A stretch of DNA of 64,000 nucleotides from DATFXM01 sp035315885 (GTDB lineage: Bacteria > Acidobacteriota > Blastocatellia > UBA7656), in assembly GCA_035315885.1 (NCBI GenBank), contig DATFXM010000060.1, forward strand, positions 1 to 64,000, read 5' to 3'. How positions within the stretch are numbered: the first letter of the stretch is position 1; each line of letters starts with the position of its first letter. Under the pieces are notes generated by a model. The model ran no database searches. It was not told where the DNA came from and saw only the letters and a list, made by a program, of their open reading frames with translations. Below, piece by piece: positions 19,575 to 28,151 of this stretch. Made by a program: the position numbers and the translations under genes.

Positions 19575-20543
19575 ATGAGCAATATAATTCTCGGCATTGA
19601 TCTGGGCGGAACAAAAGTGCAGTCAGCGGTACTGGACGATTCAGGAAAAATAATCGGGCGCGGTCGCGCGAAAACTGAAGCATGGCGCGAAGATGAAGAA
19701 GTCTTTAACACCATCGCCGAGGTCGGCTGGGAAGCGGTGCGCGAGGCAGCCATCGATAGGTCAGCGCTCGCAGCCGTTGGAATCGGCTCTCCCGGTCCTC
19801 TCGATCCCGATCGAGGATACATCCTTGAATCCTCAAATCTGAAGTTCCGCAACTTTCCGCTGGGCCCGCGACTCTCAGAAGTATTTGGCTGCCGCGTCAG
19901 CGTCGACAACGATGTCAGTTCGGGCGTGTACGGCGAATTCCGTGCGGGTGCAGCGCGCGGCTGCAACGACGTGCTGGGTATGTTCATCGGCACAGGAATT
20001 GGCGGCGGGATCGTGATAAACGGAGAGCTTTATCGCGGCTACAGCAAGAACGCCGCTGAGGTCGGTCACACGATCATCAAAGCCGGTGGACCTCGATGCG
20101 GATGCGGCGCTCGCGGCTGCCTCGAAGCCCTCGCGAGCCGGACTGCGATGACTAAACAGGTCCGAAAAGCGATTAACCATGGCAAAGAAACTCATCTTGC
20201 AAAAAAGCTGAAGAAAGAAACGGACAAGCTCTCGGGCAGCGATTTTCGAGACGCCTACGACATGCACGACGAGGTGGTGGTGAAAGTAATTCGTCGAGCC
20301 GCAAAAATGATCGGTCTGGGAGTGGGCAGCATGGCTAACGTGCTCGGGCCGCAGATTGTAGTGCTGGGCGGCGGCGTCATAGAAGCAATGTCAGACGAAT
20401 TCATCGACCGCATATCACATTTTGCTCGTAAGATTGCGGTTGGCTTTAAGGCAGAAGACCTGAAGATCGTTCGCGCGGAGCTGGGAGACGACGCCGGGGT
20501 AATCGGGGCCGCGCTGCTGGCAAAACGTAAGTTTCTGACGTGA
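19575..20543 (+). CDS. ROK-family sugar kinase, probable glucokinase
   Basis: 322 aa from ATG 19575. The ATPase phosphate loop is ILGIDLGGTKVQSAVL (residues about 5-20). The catalytic Asp is in VDNDVSSGVYGEF, and the ROK zinc site has the form GHTIIKAGGPRCGCGARGCLE. A short insertion (NHGKETHLAKKLKKETDK) sits in the C-terminal half. Family knowledge: cytoplasmic glucose or N-acyl-hexosamine phosphorylation with ATP. There is no N-terminal HTH, so it is a kinase rather than a repressor. The specific sugar is not certain. It converges with the TetR gene. Confidence 0.92.
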   Translation: MSNIILGIDLGGTKVQSAVLDDSGKIIGRGRAKTEAWREDEEVFNTIAEVGWEAVREAAIDRSALAAVGIGSPGPLDPDRGYILESSNLKFRNFPLGPRLSEVFGCRVSVDNDVSSGVYGEFRAGAARGCNDVLGMFIGTGIGGGIVINGELYRGYSKNAAEVGHTIIKAGGPRCGCGARGCLEALASRTAMTKQVRKAINHGKETHLAKKLKKETDKLSGSDFRDAYDMHDEVVVKVIRRAAKMIGLGVGSMANVLGPQIVVLGGGVIEAMSDEFIDRISHFARKIAVGFKAEDLKIVRAELGDDAGVIGAALLAKRKFLT

Positions 20544-20566
20544 GCGGCGTAGGAGAAGCGCCGTAT

Positions 20567-21217
20567 TCAACGACGCGGCCGGCCGGCAGATTCGCGCAGC
20601 AACCCGCCGAGAGCGATCTTGGTGACTTCGCGTGACACCTGCTCTGGCGATAGCCGGCCTGATGGGCTATACCACCGAGACAACCAAAGGATCATCCCAA
20701 GGAGACTGAATGCTGCTGCAGTCAAATCTACGTCCCGCAGCTTTCCCTCGGCCTTCAATTCACGCAGCGTGTCCCTGACCAGATCTACGTACACTCGTTT
20801 TCGTTGATTGATCTTGCGGCGATGAGCCGCAGTTAGTCCGGCCACCTCGTCGACGACAATCGTGACGAAGTTGTAACCCTGCGGTGTGCTGCGACTGGTG
20901 ATCAGTTTGACGTGATTTACAATGATCGTCCGCAGCCGCAGTTCCGGATCGGCAACTTCGCGCGCGGGAACGATGACCTGTTCTTCGAGCGAGTCCATGC
21001 CGAAAGTCATGATGCGGAACAGCAGATCCTTCTTGCCGGGAATATGATGGTAGATTCCAGCTTTGGTGATGCCGACCGCGTCAGCGATGTCATTCATCGA
21101 AGTCGCGTCGTAGCCCTTTTCGCAGATGATCTTCGCCGCGGCGCGATATATTTCGCCCAATCGATCCGGCTCGTTTGAAAGTGAGACGTTGAATGGGTTT
21201 TTTCTGAGTGGCCTCAT
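20567..21217 (-). CDS. TetR-family transcriptional regulator
   Basis: 216 aa from ATG 21217; a TTG two codons upstream is possible. The N-terminal HTH (about residues 18-64: IYRAAAKIICEKGYDATSMN, then GITKAGIYHHIPGKKDLL) is a textbook TetR/AcrR domain. The C-terminal ligand domain resembles the group that regulates fatty-acid and acyl-CoA genes, but this is weak. The neighbours give no clear target. It is preceded by about 240 bases with no gene, which could hold its own operator. Confidence 0.92.
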   Translation of the reverse strand: MRPLRKNPFNVSLSNEPDRLGEIYRAAAKIICEKGYDATSMNDIADAVGITKAGIYHHIPGKKDLLFRIMTFGMDSLEEQVIVPAREVADPELRLRTIIVNHVKLITSRSTPQGYNFVTIVVDEVAGLTAAHRRKINQRKRVYVDLVRDTLRELKAEGKLRDVDLTAAAFSLLGMILWLSRWYSPSGRLSPEQVSREVTKIALGGLLRESAGRPRR

Positions 21218-21458
21218 AGACAATACCCGGCTAGCCCTGTGAACATGTTCCGGCGATGCGCAGCAACCGCCACGGAAAAACGAGTCAAACTATCAGCAAG
21301 CAGTCCAATTCAATGCAGCTTCTGTTCGACTACTTTTGAACATTTAGACCTGAAACGGGCCGCACCATCGCTCATTCAAGTCTCGAAGGGACCTTTCAGC
21401 CGCATCAATCAACAAATTCGGAAAATACTTGGGCCCTTGTAAGCGTGTCAAGCTGAGG
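21218..21458. other. Intergenic region, nothing firm
   Basis: Upstream of the TetR gene. A 67-codon open frame (21239-21442) has no ribosome site and no recognisable features. Likely promoter sequence for the regulator, but no box is clear enough to name. Confidence 0.4.
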
Positions 21459-21816
21459 CGGTAGGCAGTAGGCAGTAGGCTTCAACCCCCAAAGGGGTTG
21501 CAGATCTCAACCCAGGGTTGCGGTCTGCGGCTACCCTGGGTGCGAGGCAAAAAGAATCCAACCCCGAAGGGGTTGCAGAAGTTGTGCTGCCTTGCTTGTG
21601 CATCACCCTTCTACAACCCTTCGGGGTTGCGTCACCTTGAACCTTGCACCCAGGGTAGCCGCGAACGGCAACCCTGGGCTATGATCTCGAACCCCTTCGG
21701 GGTTGGATTCTTTTCGCCTCGCACCCAGGGTAGCTGCGGACGGCAACCCTGGGCTATGATCTGCAACCCCTTCGGGGTTGAAAGCCAACTACCTACTGCC
21801 TACTGCCTACTGCCTA
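21459..21816. repeat. Composite repeat: heptamer arms enclosing REP units
   Basis: Left GGCAGTA arm (21459-21480), two forward REP units (21482-21560), a short core, three reverse REP units (about 21610-21780), then CTACTGC heptamers (21788-21816). The right arm overlaps the last codons and stop of serC. Together with the preceding stretch it fills the gap 21218-21806. Confidence 0.9.
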
Positions 21817-22895
21817 TTCGTGCGCTCAAATTCCTTCATAAAGGCCGACAACGACTCTACACCGGATTTGGGAAATGCATTGTAAATCGAAGCGCGACAA
21901 CCTCCCACCGATCGATGCCCCTTCAACCCGTCCAAGCCTGCCCTCGTGGCCTCAGAAACGAACTGCTTCTCGAGATCCTCGCTTGGCAACCGGAACGTGA
22001 CATTCATTGACGATCGACTGTCGGAAGCAGCGTGCCCGCGATAGAAATCGCTTGAGTCGATCGACTCATAAAGAATCCGAGCCTTCTCATCGTTGAGACG
22101 TTTCATCGCCTCCAAGCCGCCGTTCTCGAGCAACCAGGTCATCACCAACCTCATAACGTAAATCGCAAAAACCGGAGGAGTGTTGTACAGCGACTTGTTC
22201 GAAGCGTGTGTGTTGTAGTCCAACATCGTATGCATGCCCTTCGGACTGCGAGCAAGCATGTCGTCACGAATGATCACCAGCGTTAACCCCGCCGGCGCCA
22301 GGTTCTTCTGCGCTCCCGCGTAGATCAGCGCGTACTTTTCAATGTCAATTGGACCACTAAAAATGTCCGATGAGGCGTCCGCCACCAGCGGAGTGCTGCC
22401 TACATCAGGAATGTAGCTCCATTCGGTTCCAAAGATGGTGTTGTTAGTAGTGTAGTGGACGTACGTCGCCTCGGGATCCAGCTTCAGCTCACTTTGTTTC
22501 GGAATGCGAGAGAAATTATCGGATTCGGTGCTCGCCGGCACATTCACTGAGCCAATTTTCTGCGCTTCCTTCATCGCCTTTTTCGACCACGATCCGGTGA
22601 GAATGTAATCGGCTTTGCCGCCCGCCGGGAGCAGATTCATCGGCACCATCGAAAACTGAAGCGACGCACCACCCTGCAGAAACAAAATGTGGTAGTTCGC
22701 CGGAATGCCGGCGAGCTTGCGCATGTCCTCCTCGGCGCCTTGTATGATTTCGTCGAACTTCTTTGAACGATGGCTGATTTCCAGGATCGACATGCCAACG
22801 CCGGGCAAGGAGATCAGATCCCGCTGGACCTGTTCGAGAACCGGAAGCGGGAGCACCGCCGGACCCGCCGAAAAGTTGTAGATTCGTTCGGTCAT
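21807..22895 (-). CDS. serC: Phosphoserine aminotransferase
   Basis: 362 aa from ATG 22895. A class V aminotransferase: NFSAGPAVLP at the start, the glycine loop LQGGASLQF, and the PLP lysine Lys197 in GAQKNLAPAG. Phosphate-binding HR (KGHRSVGGCRASIYNA) near the end is typical of SerC. Reaction: 3-phosphohydroxypyruvate plus glutamate to phosphoserine and 2-oxoglutarate, the second step of serine synthesis. It lies 25 bases downstream of serA and should be cotranscribed with it. The last residues Asn-Arg-Gln and the TAG stop are encoded by GGCAGTA heptamers, so the C-terminus has been remodelled by the repeat. Confidence 0.97.
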   Translation of the reverse strand: MTERIYNFSAGPAVLPLPVLEQVQRDLISLPGVGMSILEISHRSKKFDEIIQGAEEDMRKLAGIPANYHILFLQGGASLQFSMVPMNLLPAGGKADYILTGSWSKKAMKEAQKIGSVNVPASTESDNFSRIPKQSELKLDPEATYVHYTTNNTIFGTEWSYIPDVGSTPLVADASSDIFSGPIDIEKYALIYAGAQKNLAPAGLTLVIIRDDMLARSPKGMHTMLDYNTHASNKSLYNTPPVFAIYVMRLVMTWLLENGGLEAMKRLNDEKARILYESIDSSDFYRGHAASDSRSSMNVTFRLPSEDLEKQFVSEATRAGLDGLKGHRSVGGCRASIYNAFPKSGVESLSAFMKEFERTNRQ

Positions 22896-22920
22896 GATCG
22901 CTTCTTCTTTCGATTAAAGT

Positions 22921-24123
22921 TTAGAGAATCACGACACCGACATCGATAATGTCGGTGGAGTTTGCTTGAATGGCTTTCAGCGTAGTCTCAGGCGGAGCCG
23001 AGTCCAGGTGTATTCGCGCAACCGCGGCAATCGCACCGTCAAACACAACGTTCTCAGTCTCCTGAACGTTGATCCCCGCCTCTTTCAATTGGTCGAACAC
23101 CGCCGCAAGAACTCCCACTCGGTCGTAGTGCCGCACTACGAGCAGGTGCGTAGCCGGCGACTTCTTAGCAAGGTTCACGATGTTCGGCGCGCGACCTGTT
23201 TCGCGGTACTCGAGAATGATGCGTTGAGTCTCCTCCGCGATGGCCTCCTGTGCCTGATCGGTGGAAGCACCGATGTGATGAGTTCCTATCACGTTTTCGT
23301 GTTTGAAAATCCGGTCCTCGACCGTCCCGGTGCCCCCGGAAGGCTCTCCTTCGAATACATCCAGACCGGCTCGAATAGACCGTTCAGTCACCGCGCGTTC
23401 GAGTGCAGCCTGGTCTACAACTTCGGCTCGTGACGTGTTTATGAAATACGAGCCCGGACGCATCGCCTCGAAGAAGCTCCAGTCGATGAGCTTTCGCGTT
23501 TCATCCTTCAGTGCGAGGTGAACGCTAACGATGTCCGCTGCCCGAGCTACCTCGAGGGGAGACTCCTTCAGTTCGACTCCGAGTTCTTCGGCTCGCTGCG
23601 AGGTGAGCGACCTGCTCCAGCCCGCCACACCCATCCCAAACGCGCGGGCGCGCGGAACCATCGCCTTTCCGATGCGGCCCAGTCCGATCAGCCCGAGCGT
23701 GCGGCCGAACAGCCCGCGTGCCTTGCTGTATTCCTTCTTGTTCCACCGGCCCTGTCTTAGATCAGCCGCGTTCGCGGGTATCCGGCGATCGAGTGAAAGG
23801 ATCAAACCGAAGGCTAGTTCGGCCACTGCGATCGAGTTCTTGCCGGGACAATTGGATACGTAGATCCCTCGTGCGGAAGCTGTCTTCACATCGATTGTGT
23901 TGTAGCCCGCGCCTGCCCTCACAACCAGCGAAAGGCGACCTGCCTTCAGCATGTCGCCGGTTACCACCGTACTGCGCACCACGAGTACATCAGCAGCCGA
24001 AGACTCCACCGCGTCGCGAAGTGGATCGTCCTTGAGATCGGGCTCATAAACAACGACGAAGCCGGCGCGCCTCAACTCAGCCAAGCCGTTCTCGGGAAAT
24101 TTGTCCGCAACCAGGATCTTCAT
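22921..24123 (-). CDS. serA: D-3-phosphoglycerate dehydrogenase
   Basis: 400 aa from ATG 24123. A D-2-hydroxyacid dehydrogenase with the NAD loop GLIGLGRIGKAMVPRARAFG. The catalytic triad is visible: Arg in NTSRAEVVD, Glu in DVFEGEPS and His in GTHHIGAST. A C-terminal ACT-like domain (about 325-400) starts with THLLVVRHYDRVGVLAAVF; in this family it binds serine for feedback inhibition. It catalyses the first step of serine synthesis and forms an operon with serC. The length and ACT domain, without the extra intervening domain, resemble the E. coli-type short enzyme. Confidence 0.95.
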   Translation of the reverse strand: MKILVADKFPENGLAELRRAGFVVVYEPDLKDDPLRDAVESSAADVLVVRSTVVTGDMLKAGRLSLVVRAGAGYNTIDVKTASARGIYVSNCPGKNSIAVAELAFGLILSLDRRIPANAADLRQGRWNKKEYSKARGLFGRTLGLIGLGRIGKAMVPRARAFGMGVAGWSRSLTSQRAEELGVELKESPLEVARAADIVSVHLALKDETRKLIDWSFFEAMRPGSYFINTSRAEVVDQAALERAVTERSIRAGLDVFEGEPSGGTGTVEDRIFKHENVIGTHHIGASTDQAQEAIAEETQRIILEYRETGRAPNIVNLAKKSPATHLLVVRHYDRVGVLAAVFDQLKEAGINVQETENVVFDGAIAAVARIHLDSAPPETTLKAIQANSTDIIDVGVVIL

Positions 24124-24141
24124 CGGTGCCGATTATACCTT

Positions 24142-24188
24142 AGTTCTGACTTCTGAGTCTGAGTTCCGGGTTCTGAGTTCTGAGTCGG
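24142..24188. repeat. TGAGTTC-type heptamer run
   Basis: Five to six imperfect units of TTCTGAG/TTCCGGG lie between serA and the histidine kinase gene, close to the serA start codon. No clear opposite arm is present. Confidence 0.75.
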
Positions 24189-24207
24189 GTTTGACGGGAG
24201 GAATATC

Positions 24208-26049
24208 TCAATGCACGAGCTTGGAGTCGTCGCCGCCGAGTGAGTCGGGCAAGTCTCCATCGCTCAATCCGTGCCCGCTCAAACTTCGATCACCAACCCG
24301 GCGCGTGTTGTCGTCTGCGCGTTCGACCTCATCGTTTCGATACGTCTTCTGCTGATTCAACAGCGCCCGGATGCGCGTCATCAAATGATCCGGAGTGAAC
24401 GGCTTCTGTACGAAGACTATCTGAGTCTGTTCCAGCCCGTGCTTCACGATTGAATCGTCGGTGTAGCCTGACATGTACAGTACCTTGAGCGACGGCCTCA
24501 CCGCCGCCACTCGCTCTGCAAGCTCTCGTCCGCTCATTTGGGGCATGACCACGTCGGTGATCAGCAGATGGATCGGACCCGGATGACTTGAACACATCTG
24601 CAATGCTTCGGTGCCGCTGCTCGCGACCAGCACCTTGTAACCGTTCATCTCGAGCACGCTGCTCACAAGCCGCCTGACGACGTGTTCATCCTCGACTACG
24701 AGAATCGTCTCGGTTACCGGCAACTCTTTAAGCCTGCTCTCGCCGAGTCTCGGGCCAAATGCGGGGCTGTCCACCCTTGGCAGGAAAATCCTGAAGGTTG
24801 CGCCCTTTCCCGGCTCGCTGTCGACGGTTATGTCGCCGCCGCTCTGGCTGACGATGCCATAGACAGTCGACAGACCCAGACCAGTTCCTTTTCCGCGCTC
24901 TTTGGTTGTGAAGAAAGGTTCGAAGATATGAGTGAGGGTTTCTCGAGTCATGCCGCAACCGGTGTCGCTGACGCTGAGCACAACATACTCGCCTGGATCA
25001 AGACCGCTTGTGCCGTGCTTACCCCGCCAGTCGATTGATACGTTCTGAGTTCGCACTTCAAGCCGGCCGCCTTCGGGCATTGCGTCTCGGGCGTTGACCA
25101 CCAGGTTGAGGAGCACCTGTTCGATTTGCCCCGGGTCTGCCTTGACTCGCCCTAGATCGCTCTCGCAGGTGGTAGTCAGCTCGATATCTTCGCCGATCAG
25201 CCGCGACAACATCTTCTTCATGTCCCCGATCACCAGATTCAAGTCGAGGACCTTTGGCTGAAGCACCTGCTTGCGACTGAAGGCCAGAAGCTGACCGGTG
25301 AGCGACGCTGCTCGTTTTGCGGCCTTGTCAATCTCGCCGACGTCATCCTGCAGCGGATCGTCTTTCTTGAGCTTCGCAGCAATGAGCTGTGCATATCCGA
25401 TTATCGCAGTGAGCAGGTTGTTGAAGTCGTGTGCAACTCCACCGGCGAGCCTTCCTATCGCCTCCATCTTCTGCGACTGTCGAAGCTCGTCTTCACGCTC
25501 TCGCTCCCGCAAAAACAAGCGGACGTTCTCGATGGCTACTGCAGCCAGATTTGCGGCCATCCTCATCGCGGTCTCATGACCTTGATCAAAGGCGTGCGGC
25601 TGATTGCTCTGTATTTCGAACGAACCAACGATGCGACCCATCACCGACATCGGTGCAATCAAAGACGCGCGAGGCTGGCTAGGATCAACGTCGAATCCGA
25701 TCGGCACAAGGGTGCGGTTGGCCATCGCAATCTGAAGATCATCCAGAATGATGACCTCATTCTTCAGAAGCGCCATTGTGTGAGGGCTCTCACCGGCGAT
25801 CTTTATTGACGGTACGCCGGACAAGTCTATCTCCTGATGTCCACAACAGGCCCACACCGCTGTTCGCATTCCGCGCTCGACAAGCGAAATTGCGATACTG
25901 TTGCAGGGAGTTGACTCGAGCGCAAATTGGTATAAGGCGCGGTAGATGCTGCGCAACTCGCGGGCAGTCCCGAGGGTTTGCGCCAACCGGCCCACTCGTT
26001 CCAGCAGGCGGTCGTACTCCCGAATCGCATGCTTTTGAGCGTCAAGCAT
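24208..26049 (-). CDS. Hybrid sensor histidine kinase: GAF, HisKA, HATPase, receiver
   Basis: 613 aa from ATG 26049. Residues about 25-180 are a GAF sensor domain. A short coiled coil leads to HisKA with phospho-acceptor His207 (GGVAHDFNNLLTAI). The ATPase has the N box (NLVVNARDAM), G1 (DTGCGM) and G2 (GKGTGLGLSTVYG) motifs. A receiver domain follows (about 450-575) with phospho-acceptor Asp499 in LLITDVVMPQMSG. No membrane helix is present, so it is cytoplasmic. The NtrB-like kinase core with a C-terminal receiver suggests an internal phosphorelay. No partner regulator gene is adjacent. The acidic tail (NDEVERADDNTRR onward) is of unknown role. Confidence 0.94.
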   Translation of the reverse strand: MLDAQKHAIREYDRLLERVGRLAQTLGTARELRSIYRALYQFALESTPCNSIAISLVERGMRTAVWACCGHQEIDLSGVPSIKIAGESPHTMALLKNEVIILDDLQIAMANRTLVPIGFDVDPSQPRASLIAPMSVMGRIVGSFEIQSNQPHAFDQGHETAMRMAANLAAVAIENVRLFLREREREDELRQSQKMEAIGRLAGGVAHDFNNLLTAIIGYAQLIAAKLKKDDPLQDDVGEIDKAAKRAASLTGQLLAFSRKQVLQPKVLDLNLVIGDMKKMLSRLIGEDIELTTTCESDLGRVKADPGQIEQVLLNLVVNARDAMPEGGRLEVRTQNVSIDWRGKHGTSGLDPGEYVVLSVSDTGCGMTRETLTHIFEPFFTTKERGKGTGLGLSTVYGIVSQSGGDITVDSEPGKGATFRIFLPRVDSPAFGPRLGESRLKELPVTETILVVEDEHVVRRLVSSVLEMNGYKVLVASSGTEALQMCSSHPGPIHLLITDVVMPQMSGRELAERVAAVRPSLKVLYMSGYTDDSIVKHGLEQTQIVFVQKPFTPDHLMTRIRALLNQQKTYRNDEVERADDNTRRVGDRSLSGHGLSDGDLPDSLGGDDSKLVH

Positions 26050-26176
26050 TGTCTGCTCTATCTCGTAGCGTAAACCCGCAGTGCGGACCCGCGGTACCTC
26101 CCAATCGCTTTTCGAATGGTATTCCTAAACCCGTCCCTTGAACAGAGCGATCTAACTTTCTCCCTGCGTAAGCCAC

Positions 26177-26866
26177 TTGATCTCCGTTGCTATTCGGATG
26201 AGTCCTCTACCCGCGACCTTCATGCCAAAGCCGATTTACGGCGATAACGGAAATGGCATGCACTGTCACCAATCGATCTGGAAAGATGGCCAGCCGCTGT
26301 TTGCAGGCGACGGCTACGCGGGCCTTTCAGAGCTCGCGCTGTACTACATCGGCGGACTGTTGAAGCATGCAAGGGCGATTGCCGCGTTCGCCGCGCCGAC
26401 TACCAACAGCTACAAGAGGCTGGTGCCGGGTTTTGAAGCTCCGGTGAATCTCGCGTACTCGGCTCGAAATCGTTCGGCAGCGGTACGGATACCGATGTTC
26501 TCATCGAATCCGAAGGCCAAGCGGCTGGAATTCCGGCCACCCGATCCGTCTTGCAATCCTTACCTGGCGTTCTCGGCGATGATGGCCGGCCTGGACGGCA
26601 TCAAGAACCAGATAGATCCGGGTCGCCCGCTGGATAAGGACATCTACGACTTGTCGTCAGACGAACTGAAGAACGTACCGTCGATGCCCGGGTCGCTGGA
26701 AGAGAGCCTCAACGAGTTGGAAGCCGACTACGAATTCCTGCTTCACAACGATGTATTCACCGAGCCGCTGATCGAGCGATGGATTGACTGGAAGCGAAGC
26801 CACGAGATCCATCCGGTCAAGATGAGACCGCATCCGATCGAGTTCTCGATGTACTTCAACATCTAA
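26177..26866 (+). pseudogene. glnA: Glutamine synthetase C-terminal half, 5' truncated
   Basis: From ATFMPKPIYGDNGNGMHCHQ (base about 26213) to the stop it matches the second half of a type I glutamine synthetase. It includes the ammonia/glutamate site region (NSYKRLVPGFEAPVNL), RNRSAAVRIP, LEFRPPDPSCNPYLA and the adenylylation loop (Tyr in DKDIYDLSSDE). A full enzyme has about 470 residues; the N-terminal 240, with the beta-grasp domain and part of the metal site, are absent. Upstream sequence in all frames does not resemble it. A TTG at 26177 or ATG at 26222 could start a peptide, but it could not be an active enzyme alone. It retains a terminator. Probably a remnant left by rearrangement. 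Confidence 0.85.
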
Positions 26867-26885
26867 GCGAGCCGAGGCCAAGACT

Positions 26886-26929
26886 AAAGCCGCAAGCGTT
26901 TGCCCGATCTCCGGGATGCTTGCGGCTTT
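26886..26929. terminator. Strong hairpin after the glnA remnant
   Basis: AAAGCCGCAAGC (26886-26897) pairs perfectly with GCTTGCGGCTTT (26918-26929) around a 20-base loop that can itself pair (CCCGATCTCCGGG). It lies between convergent genes and could serve both strands, although a T tract is lacking. Confidence 0.7.
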
Positions 26930-26959
26930 GCGTTCCTTGCGTCTCTGAATTAGATCCTG

Positions 26960-27859
26960 CTAGTCAGCTACTGCAATCCTGCTTCGCCGGATGCTCGAGA
27001 TCACCGAGTAGATCAGCGCTATGGCCACGCATATTCCCAGTTCCCAGAACAAGCGCATAGGGCAGTCACGATTCTCCACGAAATGGATCCTGTCGGAGCT
27101 TAGCTGGTCGAACATCGTGAAGATCTCAAACCACGCGCAAGCCGAAAACAAAACGGTAATGATCAAGAACGTCACCAGATCCCGCGGCAAGCTCGAAAAG
27201 ATCTTTCCGAACTGAACCGGTTTCAAATCGACTCGCGTGTCTGGACGTCGCCGTTCTCTCCAGGCCATCACCGCACCGGTTAAGGCAACGAACGCGATCA
27301 CTCCTATGAAATCGTAAAAGAGATCGTTGGGCGTATCGTCCCACGTATGAATTCGAACGAAGTCGCCGTAGAGGAGCTCATCCAGCAGCTCGAGGATTTC
27401 GTACCACCCGCAGTAAGTGAACGCAATCGTAGTAGACAGAAACGAGAGACTGGCACTCGAGAGCCTGTAGCCCATGCGGCGAGTGCCTGCCCTAAACAGC
27501 CAGAAGGCAGCAATCGCCGAAAACCCTGAGCCTGTGAAATGTGCAAATTCGTCGTAGTCTCTCAGCGGGCCAAATCGATGGCCATAGAATCCGAACTTGT
27601 TGCCGAGTATGTCTACAGCAACTGCTGCCGCCAGCGATAGGATCACCAGCGCCGGCGCCTTCAGCGCTTGTCTGTATCTGAAATAGAGATAAAAGAACAG
27701 CAGCAGCGAACAAGTGTAGAAGGTATTGACCGGCCATTCACGATAAGGCAGCCTGATAAGCAGCCAGGACTTGCCGACAAAGCTGATCGTGCAGAATGAG
27801 TAGAACTCCAGCTGTCGGTACCCGTTTGTTGGGATGACTGCGGCGGCGGCATCTTCCAT
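26960..27859 (-). CDS. DUF2238-like (YjdF-type) membrane protein
   Basis: 299 aa from ATG 27859 (GGGAGG about 12 bases upstream); a GTG at 27910 would add 17 residues. About eight hydrophobic helices are seen. Conserved polar motifs fit DUF2238: DILGNKFGFYGHRFGPLRDY with DEFAHFTGSG, then CGWYEILELLDELLYGD and TWDDTPNDLFYDFIG. The family has no established function. A C-terminal extension with two more helices (about 210-295) is unusual relative to E. coli YjdF. It converges with the glnA remnant. Confidence 0.7.
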   Translation of the reverse strand: MEDAAAAVIPTNGYRQLEFYSFCTISFVGKSWLLIRLPYREWPVNTFYTCSLLLFFYLYFRYRQALKAPALVILSLAAAVAVDILGNKFGFYGHRFGPLRDYDEFAHFTGSGFSAIAAFWLFRAGTRRMGYRLSSASLSFLSTTIAFTYCGWYEILELLDELLYGDFVRIHTWDDTPNDLFYDFIGVIAFVALTGAVMAWRERRRPDTRVDLKPVQFGKIFSSLPRDLVTFLIITVLFSACAWFEIFTMFDQLSSDRIHFVENRDCPMRLFWELGICVAIALIYSVISSIRRSRIAVAD

Positions 27860-28151
27860 TAATGTGTCGCGCCTCCCGGGCGGTGAGGATACCAGAAAAC
27901 GATGACACACGCGCCCGGCTTAGAGGGTTAGAGGTTTGTTTTGGTTGCTTCTCTCAGTCAGTCTCCACCGCAGTAATTCTCGAGGCGAAGTCCCCGGTAT
28001 TGATCGCCCACCGAGCTGGGTTTCACCCAAAGAGCGCATCTCGGGAACAGCCTCAATCTCAGTCTCAACAAAAACTCTCGGTTTACAATTCACGATTCAA
28101 CCTTTAGCATTCACCCTCACCAAAATTTGAGCCCACGATTCGCGAACAACA

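Noticed and set aside
28083..28130. TGA at 28128 as a second selenocysteine codon in the EEP gene
   Set aside because: The sequence before it does not look coding and there is no Cys position or redox motif around it.
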